Of a DNA stretch of 6,186 bases, positions 1 to 5,478 are shown one piece after another (positions within the stretch are counted from its first letter, which is position 1; every line of letters begins with the position of its first letter). Source of the stretch: Deltaproteobacteria bacterium (GTDB lineage: Bacteria > Desulfobacterota > Binatia > UBA9968); NCBI GenBank assembly GCA_005878685.1, contig VBLN01000176.1, positions 1-6,186 on the forward strand, written 5' to 3'. The notes under the pieces were generated by a model. That model was not told the DNA's origin, searched no databases, and saw only the letters and a program-made list of their open reading frames with translations. The position numbers and the translations under genes are program-made.

Positions 1-1327
1 ACCTTATCAGCCTCAATAGGTGGGTTTTGTGGAGACCCAGGATCTTGGCCGCGGCAGTGCGGTTTCCTTGGGCTTGGGCAAGGGCCTTCAGAACCATTTC
101 TCGTCGAGCTGCATCGATAGCTTCATGATAGGACAAATCAGGGGAAGGACTCCCTTGATTCGTGCCAACGATTCCTGGAGGCAGGTCGTGGAGCATGACC
201 TTTGGACCCTGCCCTAGAACAACGGCACGCTCGATGACGTTGGCGAGCTCACGCACATTCCCGGGCCAGTTATAAGCCAGGAGCTTCTCCGCCGCTTCCT
301 GAGCCATCTCACTGAAGTTTTTCTTCGTCTCCTTTGAGAACCGCTGGAGAAAGAAGTCTGTCAGCTCGGGAATGTCTTCCTTTCTTTCTCTTAAGGGCGG
401 AAGGGTAATCGGAACAACGTTAAGACGATAATAGAGATCTTCTCTGAAGCGGCCCGCTCTAATGTCGCCGTTCAAGTCCCGATTGGTTGCTGCAATAACC
501 CTCACATCCACACGGATCGGCTTGATTCCTCCTACCCGCTCGAACTCCCTTTCCTGGAGAAATCTCAGCAGCTTAGTTTGGGCGTCGGAGGTAATATCGC
601 CCACTTCATCGAGAAAGACCGTGCCGCCGTCTGCCAACTCCATCTTGCCCTTCTTGAGCTGGTGGGCGCCAGTAAAAGCGCCCTTTTCATGGCCGAAGAG
701 TTCGCTTTCCAGTAGTTCCTTTGCCAGGCCCACGCAGTTAATGGCAACGAAAGATTTCTCTTTTCTCTCGCTCCAGTTGTGAATGGCGCGAGCCAGCAGC
801 TCTTTGCCCGTTCCACTTTCTCCTAAAAGCAGGACAGTAGCCTTGCTGGTCGCTGCTTTTTTAGCTGCATCTATGGCCTGGTTCATCTTCACGCTCTTGC
901 CAACGATGAGGTGATATCGCTCACGCACCTCTGCGGAGAGAATTTCGACCTCTCTTTTCAGCTTCTCTCGCTCCAGAGCCTTCTGCACAACCAAAGCTAA
1001 GTGATCCGGCTCAAACGGCTTGGGAATAAAATCATAGGCCCCTTCCCTCATCGCCTGCACTGCCCGTTCAATGGTCCCGTAGGCCGTGATCATGACTACG
1101 GGGATTTCACTGCCTCTGTTGCGGAACTCCTTGAGAACATCCACTCCGTTCATATCGGGCATCTGATAGTCGAGAAGGATAAGGTCCGGATGGAACGATT
1201 CGACTTTGCTGAGAGCCTGCGTGCCGCTTCCAGCTCTTTCAACGGAGTATCCCCGATCCGTCAACTCCTGCTCCAAGAGATCCAAGTTGAACGGCTCATC
1301 ATCCACGATCAGTATCTTGCTCGACAT
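1..1327 (-). CDS. NtrC-family sigma-54-dependent response regulator (C-terminus cut by window edge)
   Basis: This cytoplasmic transcription activator should receive phosphate from a sensor kinase and use ATP to open sigma-54 RNA polymerase promoters. I translated 442 codons without a break from ATG at 1327 to the window edge; the family is usually about 450-470 residues, so little is missing. Residues 1-120 are a receiver domain with acidic D9/D10, phospho-acceptor D53, switch T81 and K103. Residues 140-370 are the AAA+ domain: Walker A GESGTGKE (169-176), the sigma-54-contacting GAFTGA loop (216-221), Walker B FLDE with D240/E241, arginine-finger region FREDLYYRLN (294-303) and WPGNVREL (354-361). 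The visible end, GNRTAAAKILGLHKTHLL (from 421), is a Fis-type helix-turn-helix. All catalytic motifs are intact, so it should be an active sigma-54 activator. The only Shine-Dalgarno candidate is weak (AAGATAG). It is probably co-transcribed behind the histidine kinase 110 bases upstream. The target promoter and signal cannot be read from the sequence. Confidence 0.97.
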   Translation of the reverse strand, partial: MSSKILIVDDEPFNLDLLEQELTDRGYSVERAGSGTQALSKVESFHPDLILLDYQMPDMNGVDVLKEFRNRGSEIPVVMITAYGTIERAVQAMREGAYDFIPKPFEPDHLALVVQKALEREKLKREVEILSAEVRERYHLIVGKSVKMNQAIDAAKKAATSKATVLLLGESGTGKELLARAIHNWSERKEKSFVAINCVGLAKELLESELFGHEKGAFTGAHQLKKGKMELADGGTVFLDEVGDITSDAQTKLLRFLQEREFERVGGIKPIRVDVRVIAATNRDLNGDIRAGRFREDLYYRLNVVPITLPPLRERKEDIPELTDFFLQRFSKETKKNFSEMAQEAAEKLLAYNWPGNVRELANVIERAVVLGQGPKVMLHDLPPGIVGTNQGSPSPDLSYHEAIDAARREMVLKALAQAQGNRTAAAKILGLHKTHLLRLIR

Positions 1328-1330
1328 CGT

Positions 1331-1425
1331 TCTATCTTAGATTTTCGATTAAAAATCCACCGAGAATTCCTGTTCTAAGATCGGTCGGTTTGGAATCAAA
1401 ATCGAAAATCGGCAATCTAAAATGG
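1331..1425. repeat. A+T-rich imperfect inverted repeat in the kinase-regulator spacer
   Basis: The 110-base spacer between the kinase stop and the regulator start is clearly richer in A+T than the genes around it. An exact 11-base inverted repeat, GATTTTCGATT at 1340-1350 and AATCGAAAATC at 1400-1410, forms its core. The similarity extends imperfectly to about 1331-1359 and 1391-1425, with TTAGATT in both arms and one extra 7-base GCCGATT-like unit in the right arm. A second short inverted pair, ATCTTAG (1334-1340) and CTAAGAT (1375-1381), is nested inside. In the minus-strand transcript it could fold between the two genes. It may be a dispersed intergenic repeat, an attenuator or an mRNA-stability element; the window cannot tell these apart. 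Confidence 0.6.
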
Positions 1426-1437
1426 TCGTCATGCCCC

Positions 1438-2541
1438 CTAGACCCCATGAGTCTGGCGCAGAGGCAAGGTGAAGCAGAACTGGGATCCTTGAGGGGAGTT
1501 GGGCTCAACCCAGAAACGTCCGCCGTGAAGATGGACAAATTCTTTGACCACCTTTAAGCCAATGCCGTAACCTTTATTCTCTCCCCCAGTTTCGTTTCTC
1601 AGAGCTGTGGGAACTTCTTGGGTAAGCATGGAGACCTGTTCCGCTGGAATCCCCGGCCCTTCATCGATGACCTGGACCGTGATCTCACCGTTGCCGGGCT
1701 TTGCCCTCAAGATGACCTTGCCGCCTTTAGGTGAGAACTTGATCGCATTTCCCAGGAGATTTTGAACGATCCTTGTAACTTTGACTCCGTCGGCCTCCAA
1801 CACAAGGTCTTCAAAGGGGCCATCTTTGACTAAGGTAATTTCTTTCTTCCTGGCTTGGTAATGAAAATCTTGGCACGCTTCATCCAGCAGTGGCAGAAGA
1901 GAAACCGGGCTAGGCTTTAATGCCACGGTTCCGGATTTTAAGCGGTAGTTCTCGAGGATGTTTTCAATCAGGAGATTCATATCTTTGGCTCCCCTCCATA
2001 CAAGGCCGTGATACTCTCGCACCCAGGCGAGACTCTCCAGAGATTTAGGTTCTTCGTCGGCCACGGATGCCATTCCCATAAGATTGTTGAGGGGAGCCCT
2101 AAGATCGTGAGAGAGCTTGGGGATCAGAGCGGCCTCGAAGTCTCGTTCTTTTTGCAGCTGTTCTAAGAGCCGCTCGCGCTCTTTCACCCAATACCAGATT
2201 CCCAGCCCGATCAGCCCAGCGCCGATGGCCTGCGTGGGGTCTTCAATGACCATATTCACCCAACGAGGCTGGATGAAAAACTCATCATGGACGTCGGTGA
2301 AAGTTCCGATTAAGAAGAGGAGAAGACCCAAGCACAGTGTCCTGGCCGATTTCCAGTGAGGCAGGACTACCAGATTCGAGAAGAAAATGAATAGAAAAAG
2401 CAGCGCCTCAAAGACAATGCCCCTCCAGTCGGCCGTCGCGTTCCAGCCCGGTGAGACCCAGTAGAGAAAAAATCCCAATGCCGCTAAACCAAGGATCAGT
2501 GCGGAAAAGATTGCAAGTGGTTTTTTCTCAGTGGCTTGCAT
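1438..2541 (-). CDS. Membrane-bound sensor histidine kinase
   Basis: This predicted inner-membrane kinase should autophosphorylate on histidine and pass the phosphate to the adjacent NtrC-type regulator. Numbered from ATG at 2541 (367 residues), four hydrophobic segments lie at about 9-29, 41-60, 68-86 and 105-118. A short charged coiled-coil-like linker (119-140) follows, then the HisKA dimerisation domain with H-box SHDLRAPLNN (phospho-acceptor H145). The HATPase domain carries the N-box NLLGNAIKFS (N265), the G1 box DEGPGIP (293-299) and the G2 box GYGIGL (324-329). No PAS, HAMP or large periplasmic domain is visible, so sensing must involve the membrane segments or short loops; TDVHDEFF (82-89) ends the third segment. 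An in-frame GTG at 2571 would add ten residues. I prefer the ATG because GAAGG lies eight bases upstream and the hydrophobic segment then starts near the N-terminus, but both starts are possible. The signal is unknown. Confidence 0.95.
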   Translation of the reverse strand: MQATEKKPLAIFSALILGLAALGFFLYWVSPGWNATADWRGIVFEALLFLFIFFSNLVVLPHWKSARTLCLGLLLFLIGTFTDVHDEFFIQPRWVNMVIEDPTQAIGAGLIGLGIWYWVKERERLLEQLQKERDFEAALIPKLSHDLRAPLNNLMGMASVADEEPKSLESLAWVREYHGLVWRGAKDMNLLIENILENYRLKSGTVALKPSPVSLLPLLDEACQDFHYQARKKEITLVKDGPFEDLVLEADGVKVTRIVQNLLGNAIKFSPKGGKVILRAKPGNGEITVQVIDEGPGIPAEQVSMLTQEVPTALRNETGGENKGYGIGLKVVKEFVHLHGGRFWVEPNSPQGSQFCFTLPLRQTHGV

Positions 2542-2593
2542 GGCATCAACCTTCAGCGTGTCTCGCGTCACGACCGACTCTTGGCCGGCTCAC

Positions 2594-2624
2594 GAGAGGA
2601 AAGCCTAGAGGGAAAGCTCCTCTC
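2594..2624. repeat. Palindrome and short direct repeat in the divergent intergenic region
   Basis: GAGAGGA (2594-2600) and TCCTCTC (2618-2624) are perfect 7-base inverted arms separated by 17 bases. Inside them, GGAAAGC occurs twice as a direct repeat (2598-2604 and 2611-2617). On the minus strand the palindrome lies over the spacer and -10 region of the kinase promoter candidate; on the plus strand it lies upstream of the transporter promoter. An operator or activator-binding site is possible, as is chance. Confidence 0.35.
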
Positions 2625-2631
2625 CTGTCAA
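2602..2631 (-). promoter_or_regulatory. Candidate sigma-70 promoter for the kinase-regulator pair
   Basis: Read on the minus strand, a consensus -35 TTGACA (2631-2626) is followed after 18 bases by TAGGCT (2607-2602). That hexamer keeps the first T, the A and the last T of a -10 box. Initiation would fall near 2595, leaving a leader of about 50 bases before the ATG at 2541. The -35 is strong and the -10 weak, as in a regulated promoter. Prediction from sequence only. Confidence 0.4.
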
Positions 2632-2641
2632 CCTAAAATTC

Positions 2642-2657
2642 TGGACAGTGCCTTGCA
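2642..2657 (+). promoter_or_regulatory. Candidate sigma-54 -24/-12 element before the AI-2E gene
   Basis: TGGACAGTGCCTTGCA keeps the invariant GG and GC twelve bases apart, with a full TTGCA at -12. The CAC after the TGG reads ACA, so the -24 half is imperfect. A start near 2668 would precede the TTG start codon by about 44 bases. A sigma-54 activator is encoded next door, which raises the prior, but this gives no functional proof and the same bases also form a sigma-70 -35. Confidence 0.35.
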
Positions 2658-2681
2658 GCTGGTTGGGCTTCCACTTATAGT
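2653..2681 (+). promoter_or_regulatory. Candidate sigma-70 promoter for the AI-2E gene and downstream cluster
   Basis: TTGCAG (2653-2658), a 17-base spacer and TATAGT (2676-2681) make a good vegetative-type promoter with ideal spacing. Initiation would be near 2688, some 24 bases before the TTG start. It shares TTGCA with the sigma-54-like element, so the two readings compete for the same DNA. Confidence 0.5.
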
Positions 2682-2711
2682 GTCAGGGATTATGGCCGGG
2701 AGCGAACGCGG

Positions 2712-3770
2712 TTGAACCAAAACTTGCTTGTTACCATCTTCTTTTTTGCTCTACTGCTCGTCATCCTCTACACCGCTTTTCTCATCGTCAAACCCTTCAT
2801 CACCGCCCTGACCTGGGCAGCCATTCTCGCCGTTGTCGTCTACCCGGCATACGCCTGGCTGCTCAAACTCCTAAGAGGCCGGGCTAGTTTAGCGGCATTC
2901 ATGATCACTATTCTGCTTACGTTTCTCATCGTTGTTCCCGCCTTAAGGATCGCGGGTTTTCTCTCAGAAGAGGCGGTCGAGCTGGTCGCCGCTGTGCACA
3001 ACCTGACAAACGGACAGCATCTTGAACCCTTGAAACAGAGACCCTGGGTTAAGGATCTCCTAGGAATTTGGGATTGGGCCTCTAATGAATTGGCGACCTT
3101 TGACATTGACCTTAGAGAAGCGGTTGTCCAAGGCGCACAGACCTCATCCGGCTTTCTGGCTTCCCAAGTGAGAGGCATTGCCCAGAATGTTTTTGTTTTC
3201 ACGCTGAATGTCTTTATTGCCCTCTTTACCCTTTTCTTCTTTCTCCGCGACGGCAAAGCACTCTGCCAGAGAATCGGCCGTCTTTTGCCTATGGAGCCAC
3301 AGTACCAGGAGCATCTATTTACAAAAATCGTCGATGCGATCTTCGCAGTCGTTCACGGCTGTCTGATCGTGGCGATGGTCCAGGGGCTTCTGGCGGGCTT
3401 GGCTTACTGGGTTCTAGGTGTGCCATTCGCCATCCTTCTCGGTGTAGCCACTGCCTTCGCCGCGCTTCTCCCGATCGGTGGCTCTACTCTGATTTCGATA
3501 CCCGCCTCGATCTACTTATTCCTCAAAGGGAATTATCTCTATGGGGTGATTCTCCTTGGCTGGAGTCTCGGGATTGTAGGGAGCATTGATAATCTCCTTA
3601 AGCCCATTTTGATCGGCAGCCGCCTGCGACTCCCGACGCTTTTTCTGTTCTTCAGCCTCCTCGATGGGCTCAGTCTTTTCGGCGCTCTAGGCCTAGTGCT
3701 CGGGCCCGTTCTCTTTGCCCTGCTCGCCGCCCTATTGGACCTCTACATGAAAGAGTATGCGAATGCCTGA
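2712..3770 (+). CDS. AI-2E family transporter (permease-like integral membrane protein)
   Basis: This predicted polytopic inner-membrane protein of 352 residues has the usual length for the AI-2E family. Family members have been linked to autoinducer-2 export, Na+/H+ exchange or small-solute efflux, so the name does not establish a substrate. Hydrophobic segments lie at about 5-27, 33-54, 60-80, 156-180, 213-235, 237-272, 277-297 and 305-345. A mostly soluble stretch (84-150) follows the third segment, as is typical. Family hallmarks include FFFLRDG (175-181), LLPIGGS (252-258), DNLLKPILIGSRL (293-305) and GLVLGP (327-332). TTG at 2712 is the first start codon after the upstream in-frame stop at 2634, and GGGAG at 2698-2702 serves as ribosome binding site; the next in-frame TTG is four codons on. 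It is divergent from the kinase and precedes the redox cluster by 75 bases on the same strand, so co-transcription is possible. Confidence 0.93.
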   Translation: MNQNLLVTIFFFALLLVILYTAFLIVKPFITALTWAAILAVVVYPAYAWLLKLLRGRASLAAFMITILLTFLIVVPALRIAGFLSEEAVELVAAVHNLTNGQHLEPLKQRPWVKDLLGIWDWASNELATFDIDLREAVVQGAQTSSGFLASQVRGIAQNVFVFTLNVFIALFTLFFFLRDGKALCQRIGRLLPMEPQYQEHLFTKIVDAIFAVVHGCLIVAMVQGLLAGLAYWVLGVPFAILLGVATAFAALLPIGGSTLISIPASIYLFLKGNYLYGVILLGWSLGIVGSIDNLLKPILIGSRLRLPTLFLFFSLLDGLSLFGALGLVLGPVLFALLAALLDLYMKEYANA

Positions 3771-3833
3771 TTCTCATCGAACGACTGAGCTATAGTATTT
3801 CCAATCGTAGCTGCTAGAATTTATCGAGGATAG

Positions 3834-3841
3834 TAAGGAGG
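3834..3841 (+). promoter_or_regulatory. Strong Shine-Dalgarno site of the OsmC-like selenoprotein gene
   Basis: TAAGGAGG lies four bases before ATG 3846 and is the best ribosome binding site in the window. It fixes the true start at 3846 and argues against independent translation of the downstream part from the ATGs at 4062/4065. The bases upstream of those (CGGGGAA) pair only poorly with the anti-Shine-Dalgarno and lie inside the SECIS hairpin. Confidence 0.85.
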
Positions 3842-3845
3842 AAAC

Positions 3846-4346
3846 ATGGCGGAGGACATGCGGATCAATCGAGAAATTGTGCTGGAAGCTGACGCCGAAA
3901 CTCTACAGAAGATGCGCAAAGAGGGACACGCCAGAGGCTTTACAGTTCAGTGTGACGAAGCAGAGCGCATTGGTGGGGAGAATACGGCGCCGCCCCCCCT
4001 TGCCTATTTTGGTCTCTCGCTGGCGTTCTGACTTCTCACCCAAATTTCCCGGTACGGGGAAATGATGAAAACCAGCGTCAACAAGGCTCGTGTCTTCGTC
4101 AAAGCGAAGTTCAAGAGCGAAGGCTCGGTCCTGGCCGAGACGGTCCAAGCGAGGGGATTGGGCTTTGAAACTCGGCTGGAGCTGGAATCCGAAGAGCCTA
4201 AGGAAAAAATAGCTGCGGTGGTGCGAAATGCCGAGAACGGATGCTACGTCTTGCAATCGATCCTCAACCCTGTGCCCGTGGAGCGTCAATTCACTTTAAA
4301 CGGAGCTGCCTTCGACCCTGAGGGATCGCGCAAGAAGAAGGACTAA
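3846..4346 (+). CDS. OsmC-like peroxidase-family selenoprotein, in-frame TGA read as Sec62
   Basis: OsmC/Ohr-family proteins are cytoplasmic dimers that reduce organic hydroperoxides through a reactive cysteine and a resolving cysteine. From ATG 3846 the frame meets TGA at 4029-4031 (codon 62) and then continues open to TAA at 4344-4346. Reading TGA as selenocysteine gives 166 residues. The join restores the family's core helix: GGENTAPPPLAYFGLSLAF, then Sec, then LLTQISRYGEMMK, where relatives have cysteine in this position (for example ...GCLLTQISRYAE). The second conserved cysteine is C133 in NGCYVLQSI, 71 residues on, matching the C59/C125 layout of E. coli OsmC. E45 in GGENTAP is a plausible active-site acid. 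A bacterial-type SECIS hairpin lies just downstream of TGA, and TGA is followed by C, a weak termination context. Standard gene calling would yield two fragments (3846-4031 and 4062-4346). The peroxidase role is inferred from the family. It is followed 38 bases later by the CMD-like gene. Confidence 0.9.
4029..4063 (+). promoter_or_regulatory. Sec TGA codon with bacterial SECIS-like hairpin
   Basis: The TGA at 4029-4031 is followed by a 7-bp stem pairing ATTTCCC (4044-4050) with GGGAAAT (4057-4063). The 6-base apical loop is GGTACG (4051-4056). The loop begins 20 bases after the TGA, inside the 16-37 base window known for bacterial SECIS elements, and its first two bases are G, as the consensus requires. 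The loop also contains GGU, as in the E. coli fdhF element that SelB binds. The hairpin lies inside conserved coding sequence (ISRYGEMM), as bacterial SECIS elements do. Confidence 0.85.
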
Positions 4347-4370
4347 ATCGTATTTCGCGAAACCTTGAGA

Positions 4371-4376
4371 AAGGAG
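4371..4376 (+). promoter_or_regulatory. Shine-Dalgarno site of the CMD-like gene
   Basis: AAGGAG lies eight bases before ATG 4385. It selects this start over ATG 4365 in another frame, which precedes the site and would give a low-complexity, non-family protein. Confidence 0.8.
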
Positions 4377-4384
4377 ATCTTGCT

Positions 4385-4630
4385 ATGGCTAAGCAGACGG
4401 AATTCTTCGGTATCGAATATAAAGAAGGGGCGCTCGACGCTAAGGCCGCAGAGCTCATCCGCTTTGCGGTTAATCTGGCCATTGGCCATGAGCACGGAGC
4501 GAAGCTTCATCTCGACAGAGCCCGCAAGTGCGGGGCGAGCGAAGACGAAGTTTGGGAGACTGTCGTCTACTCCATGCGTCCCGTGGCTGCTCAGGTGCGC
4601 AACTTTGCCAAAGAGATTGTCTCGCGATAG
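4385..4630 (+). CDS. Small carboxymuconolactone decarboxylase/AhpD-like protein lacking the CxxC
   Basis: This 81-residue protein has the core helical repeat of the CMD/AhpD-like superfamily: [29 protein letters not shown] (28-56) corresponds to the family's ...CxxCxxxHxxxAxxxGASxEEI pattern. The helical C-terminus contains [12 protein letters not shown]. In AhpD-type members the two cysteines form the redox centre. Here the equivalent positions are H35 and G38, while the following H42 and the GAS-E/D-EV turn are kept. The only cysteine is C48, outside the motif. It is therefore unlikely to act as a classic AhpD disulfide reductase; a non-thiol, regulatory or binding role is equally possible. 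The length is that of a single CMD domain. It lies 38 bases after the OsmC-like gene and 32 bases before the thioredoxin gene, both on the same strand, suggesting an operon with a peroxide or thiol theme. Function unproven. Confidence 0.85.
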   Translation: MAKQTEFFGIEYKEGALDAKAAELIRFAVNLAIGHEHGAKLHLDRARKCGASEDEVWETVVYSMRPVAAQVRNFAKEIVSR

Positions 4631-4640
4631 TTCCGCTGAC

Positions 4641-4647
4641 GAGGAGG
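4641..4647 (+). promoter_or_regulatory. Distant Shine-Dalgarno site of the thioredoxin-TPR gene
   Basis: GAGGAGG is a strong ribosome binding sequence, but it lies 15 bases before ATG 4663, longer than the usual 5-10. No other start codon in the thioredoxin frame lies between them. The site directly follows the stop of the CMD-like gene, so translational coupling may help initiation. Confidence 0.55.
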
Positions 4648-4662
4648 TCCAGTTATAAATCC

Positions 4663-5289
4663 ATGAACCAGTGGACAGTCGAAGTAAACGAGATGGACTT
4701 CGAGTCGGCGGTGTTGGAGCGCTCCCGCCAACTCCCCGTCATGGTGGATTTTTGGGCTCCCTGGTGCGGCCCCTGCCGCGTATTGGGTCCCGTGCTAGAA
4801 AAACTGGCTGAAGAACATTCGGGGGAGTTTGTTTTGGCCAAGGTCAACGTGGATGAAAATCCTTCATTAGCAGCCGTGTTCGGAATCCAGGGAATCCCGG
4901 CGGTCAAGGTATTCAAGGACAGTCAGGTGGCGGCGGAATTTACCGGTGCGGTCCCGGAAGCGGCGGTGCGCGAGTTGCTCTCCCGCCTTCTTCCCTCGGA
5001 AGCCGATCGCGCGGCCGCAAAAGCTGTGGACTTGGAAAAGGCGGGAAAAATGGAAGAGGCGAAGGCTCTTTACCAAAAAATTCTTGAGCAGGAGCCCAAC
5101 CATGCAAACTCCCTATTGGGACTGGGCCGGATCTTGATGGGAGCGAATGATCAGCAAGGCGCGCTAGAATACCTGGAGCGGGTAGCCCCGACAGCCGAGG
5201 AAAGAAAAGAGGCGGACATCCTTATCGCTCGCTTGAAGCTTCAAGAAGGAGCCGAGCAAAACGAAGCGGCTCTGCGATCGGAGCGCTAG
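4663..5289 (+). CDS. cnoX: Thioredoxin-TPR protein (CnoX/YbbN type), C-terminus lost to a frameshift
   Basis: CnoX/YbbN proteins combine a thioredoxin fold with TPRs and act in the cytoplasm as chaperones and redox protectors during oxidative stress. As encoded this frame gives 208 residues. The thioredoxin domain (1-110) holds the active site WCGPC (C35, C38) and cis-proline P79 in GIPAVKVF, so unlike E. coli CnoX (SxxC) it should be a competent disulfide reductase. Two TPR-like units follow: [21 protein letters not shown] (125-145) and [21 protein letters not shown] (151-171). The frame ends at TAG 5287-5289 after AALRSER, well short of the family length of roughly 280. The missing conserved end lies immediately downstream in another frame (5283-5468). 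The in-frame opening extends upstream to 4528, but that part is a shadow of the CMD-like gene; ATG 4663 begins the thioredoxin fold exactly. In context it could reduce the OsmC-like selenoprotein (inference). Confidence 0.9.
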   Translation: MNQWTVEVNEMDFESAVLERSRQLPVMVDFWAPWCGPCRVLGPVLEKLAEEHSGEFVLAKVNVDENPSLAAVFGIQGIPAVKVFKDSQVAAEFTGAVPEAAVRELLSRLLPSEADRAAAKAVDLEKAGKMEEAKALYQKILEQEPNHANSLLGLGRILMGANDQQGALEYLERVAPTAEERKEADILIARLKLQEGAEQNEAALRSER

Positions 5290-5468
5290 CCGCGAAGGAA
5301 AAATACGAGGAAGCTCTGAAGGAGTTTTTAACAGTGGTCAAGACCGACAGGAGTTTCCGCGACGACGGAGCGCGAGAGGCAATGGTGCAGATCTTTGAGG
5401 TGCTGGGATCAGAAAATCCGGTCACAGAGAAGTACCGCTCAGAGCTGGCCAAAGTTCTTTTCAGCTAA
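5283..5468 (+). pseudogene. Frame-shifted C-terminal block of the thioredoxin-TPR (CnoX/YbbN) gene
   Basis: This frame, -1 relative to the upstream thioredoxin gene, reads [19 protein letters not shown] and then [20 protein letters not shown], and ends in [12 protein letters not shown] before TAA 5466-5468. That is the hallmark C-terminus of YbbN/CnoX proteins (YEEAL...DR.F.DDGAR...FE.LG...YR..L...LF), so it belongs to the same gene. It has no Shine-Dalgarno site or good start. A TPR helix seems shortened at the join, by perhaps 15-20 residues relative to E. coli YbbN as I recall it. This suggests a small deletion and not only a one-base error. I see no slippery heptamer that would support programmed -1 frameshifting. 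The break may be a real mutation, a recent pseudogene event or an assembly error. Confidence 0.8.
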
Positions 5469-5478
5469 AGAAAAACCC

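Noticed and set aside
565..816. 83-residue minus-strand ORF and the 106-residue plus-strand ORF at 462-782
   Set aside because: Both are other-frame shadows of the AAA+ domain of the NtrC-family regulator, whose full frame carries every expected motif.
2712..3770. Firm naming as an autoinducer-2 exporter (tqsA)
   Set aside because: The family is large and functionally mixed, and no quorum-sensing genes are nearby; only the family name is supported.
3846..4031. Independent 61-residue protein ending at the TGA, with a separate 94-residue protein starting at 4062
   Set aside because: Both are in one frame, the twelve codons between them encode conserved OsmC sequence, and only the first has a real ribosome binding site. 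One selenoprotein explains all of this.
3903..4289. 128-residue minus-strand ORF opposite the OsmC-like gene
   Set aside because: It is antisense to a well-supported coding region, shows no recognisable domain and has no convincing ribosome binding site.
3846..4346. OsmC pseudogene caused by a simple nonsense mutation
   Set aside because: The stop is TGA, falls exactly on the catalytic Cys column, and is followed by a SECIS-like hairpin; the rest of the protein is undamaged. A chance nonsense mutation would not be expected to meet all three conditions.
4528..4662. N-terminal extension of the thioredoxin gene to ATG 4528
   Set aside because: The extension overlaps the CMD-like gene and encodes an arginine/cysteine-rich frame shadow; the thioredoxin fold begins at ATG 4663.
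5250..5290. Programmed -1 ribosomal frameshift in the thioredoxin-TPR gene
   Set aside because: The closest candidate, G-CAA-AAC at 5255-5261, does not fit X-XXY-YYZ, and the join seems to lack part of a TPR helix. A mutation or sequence error is simpler.
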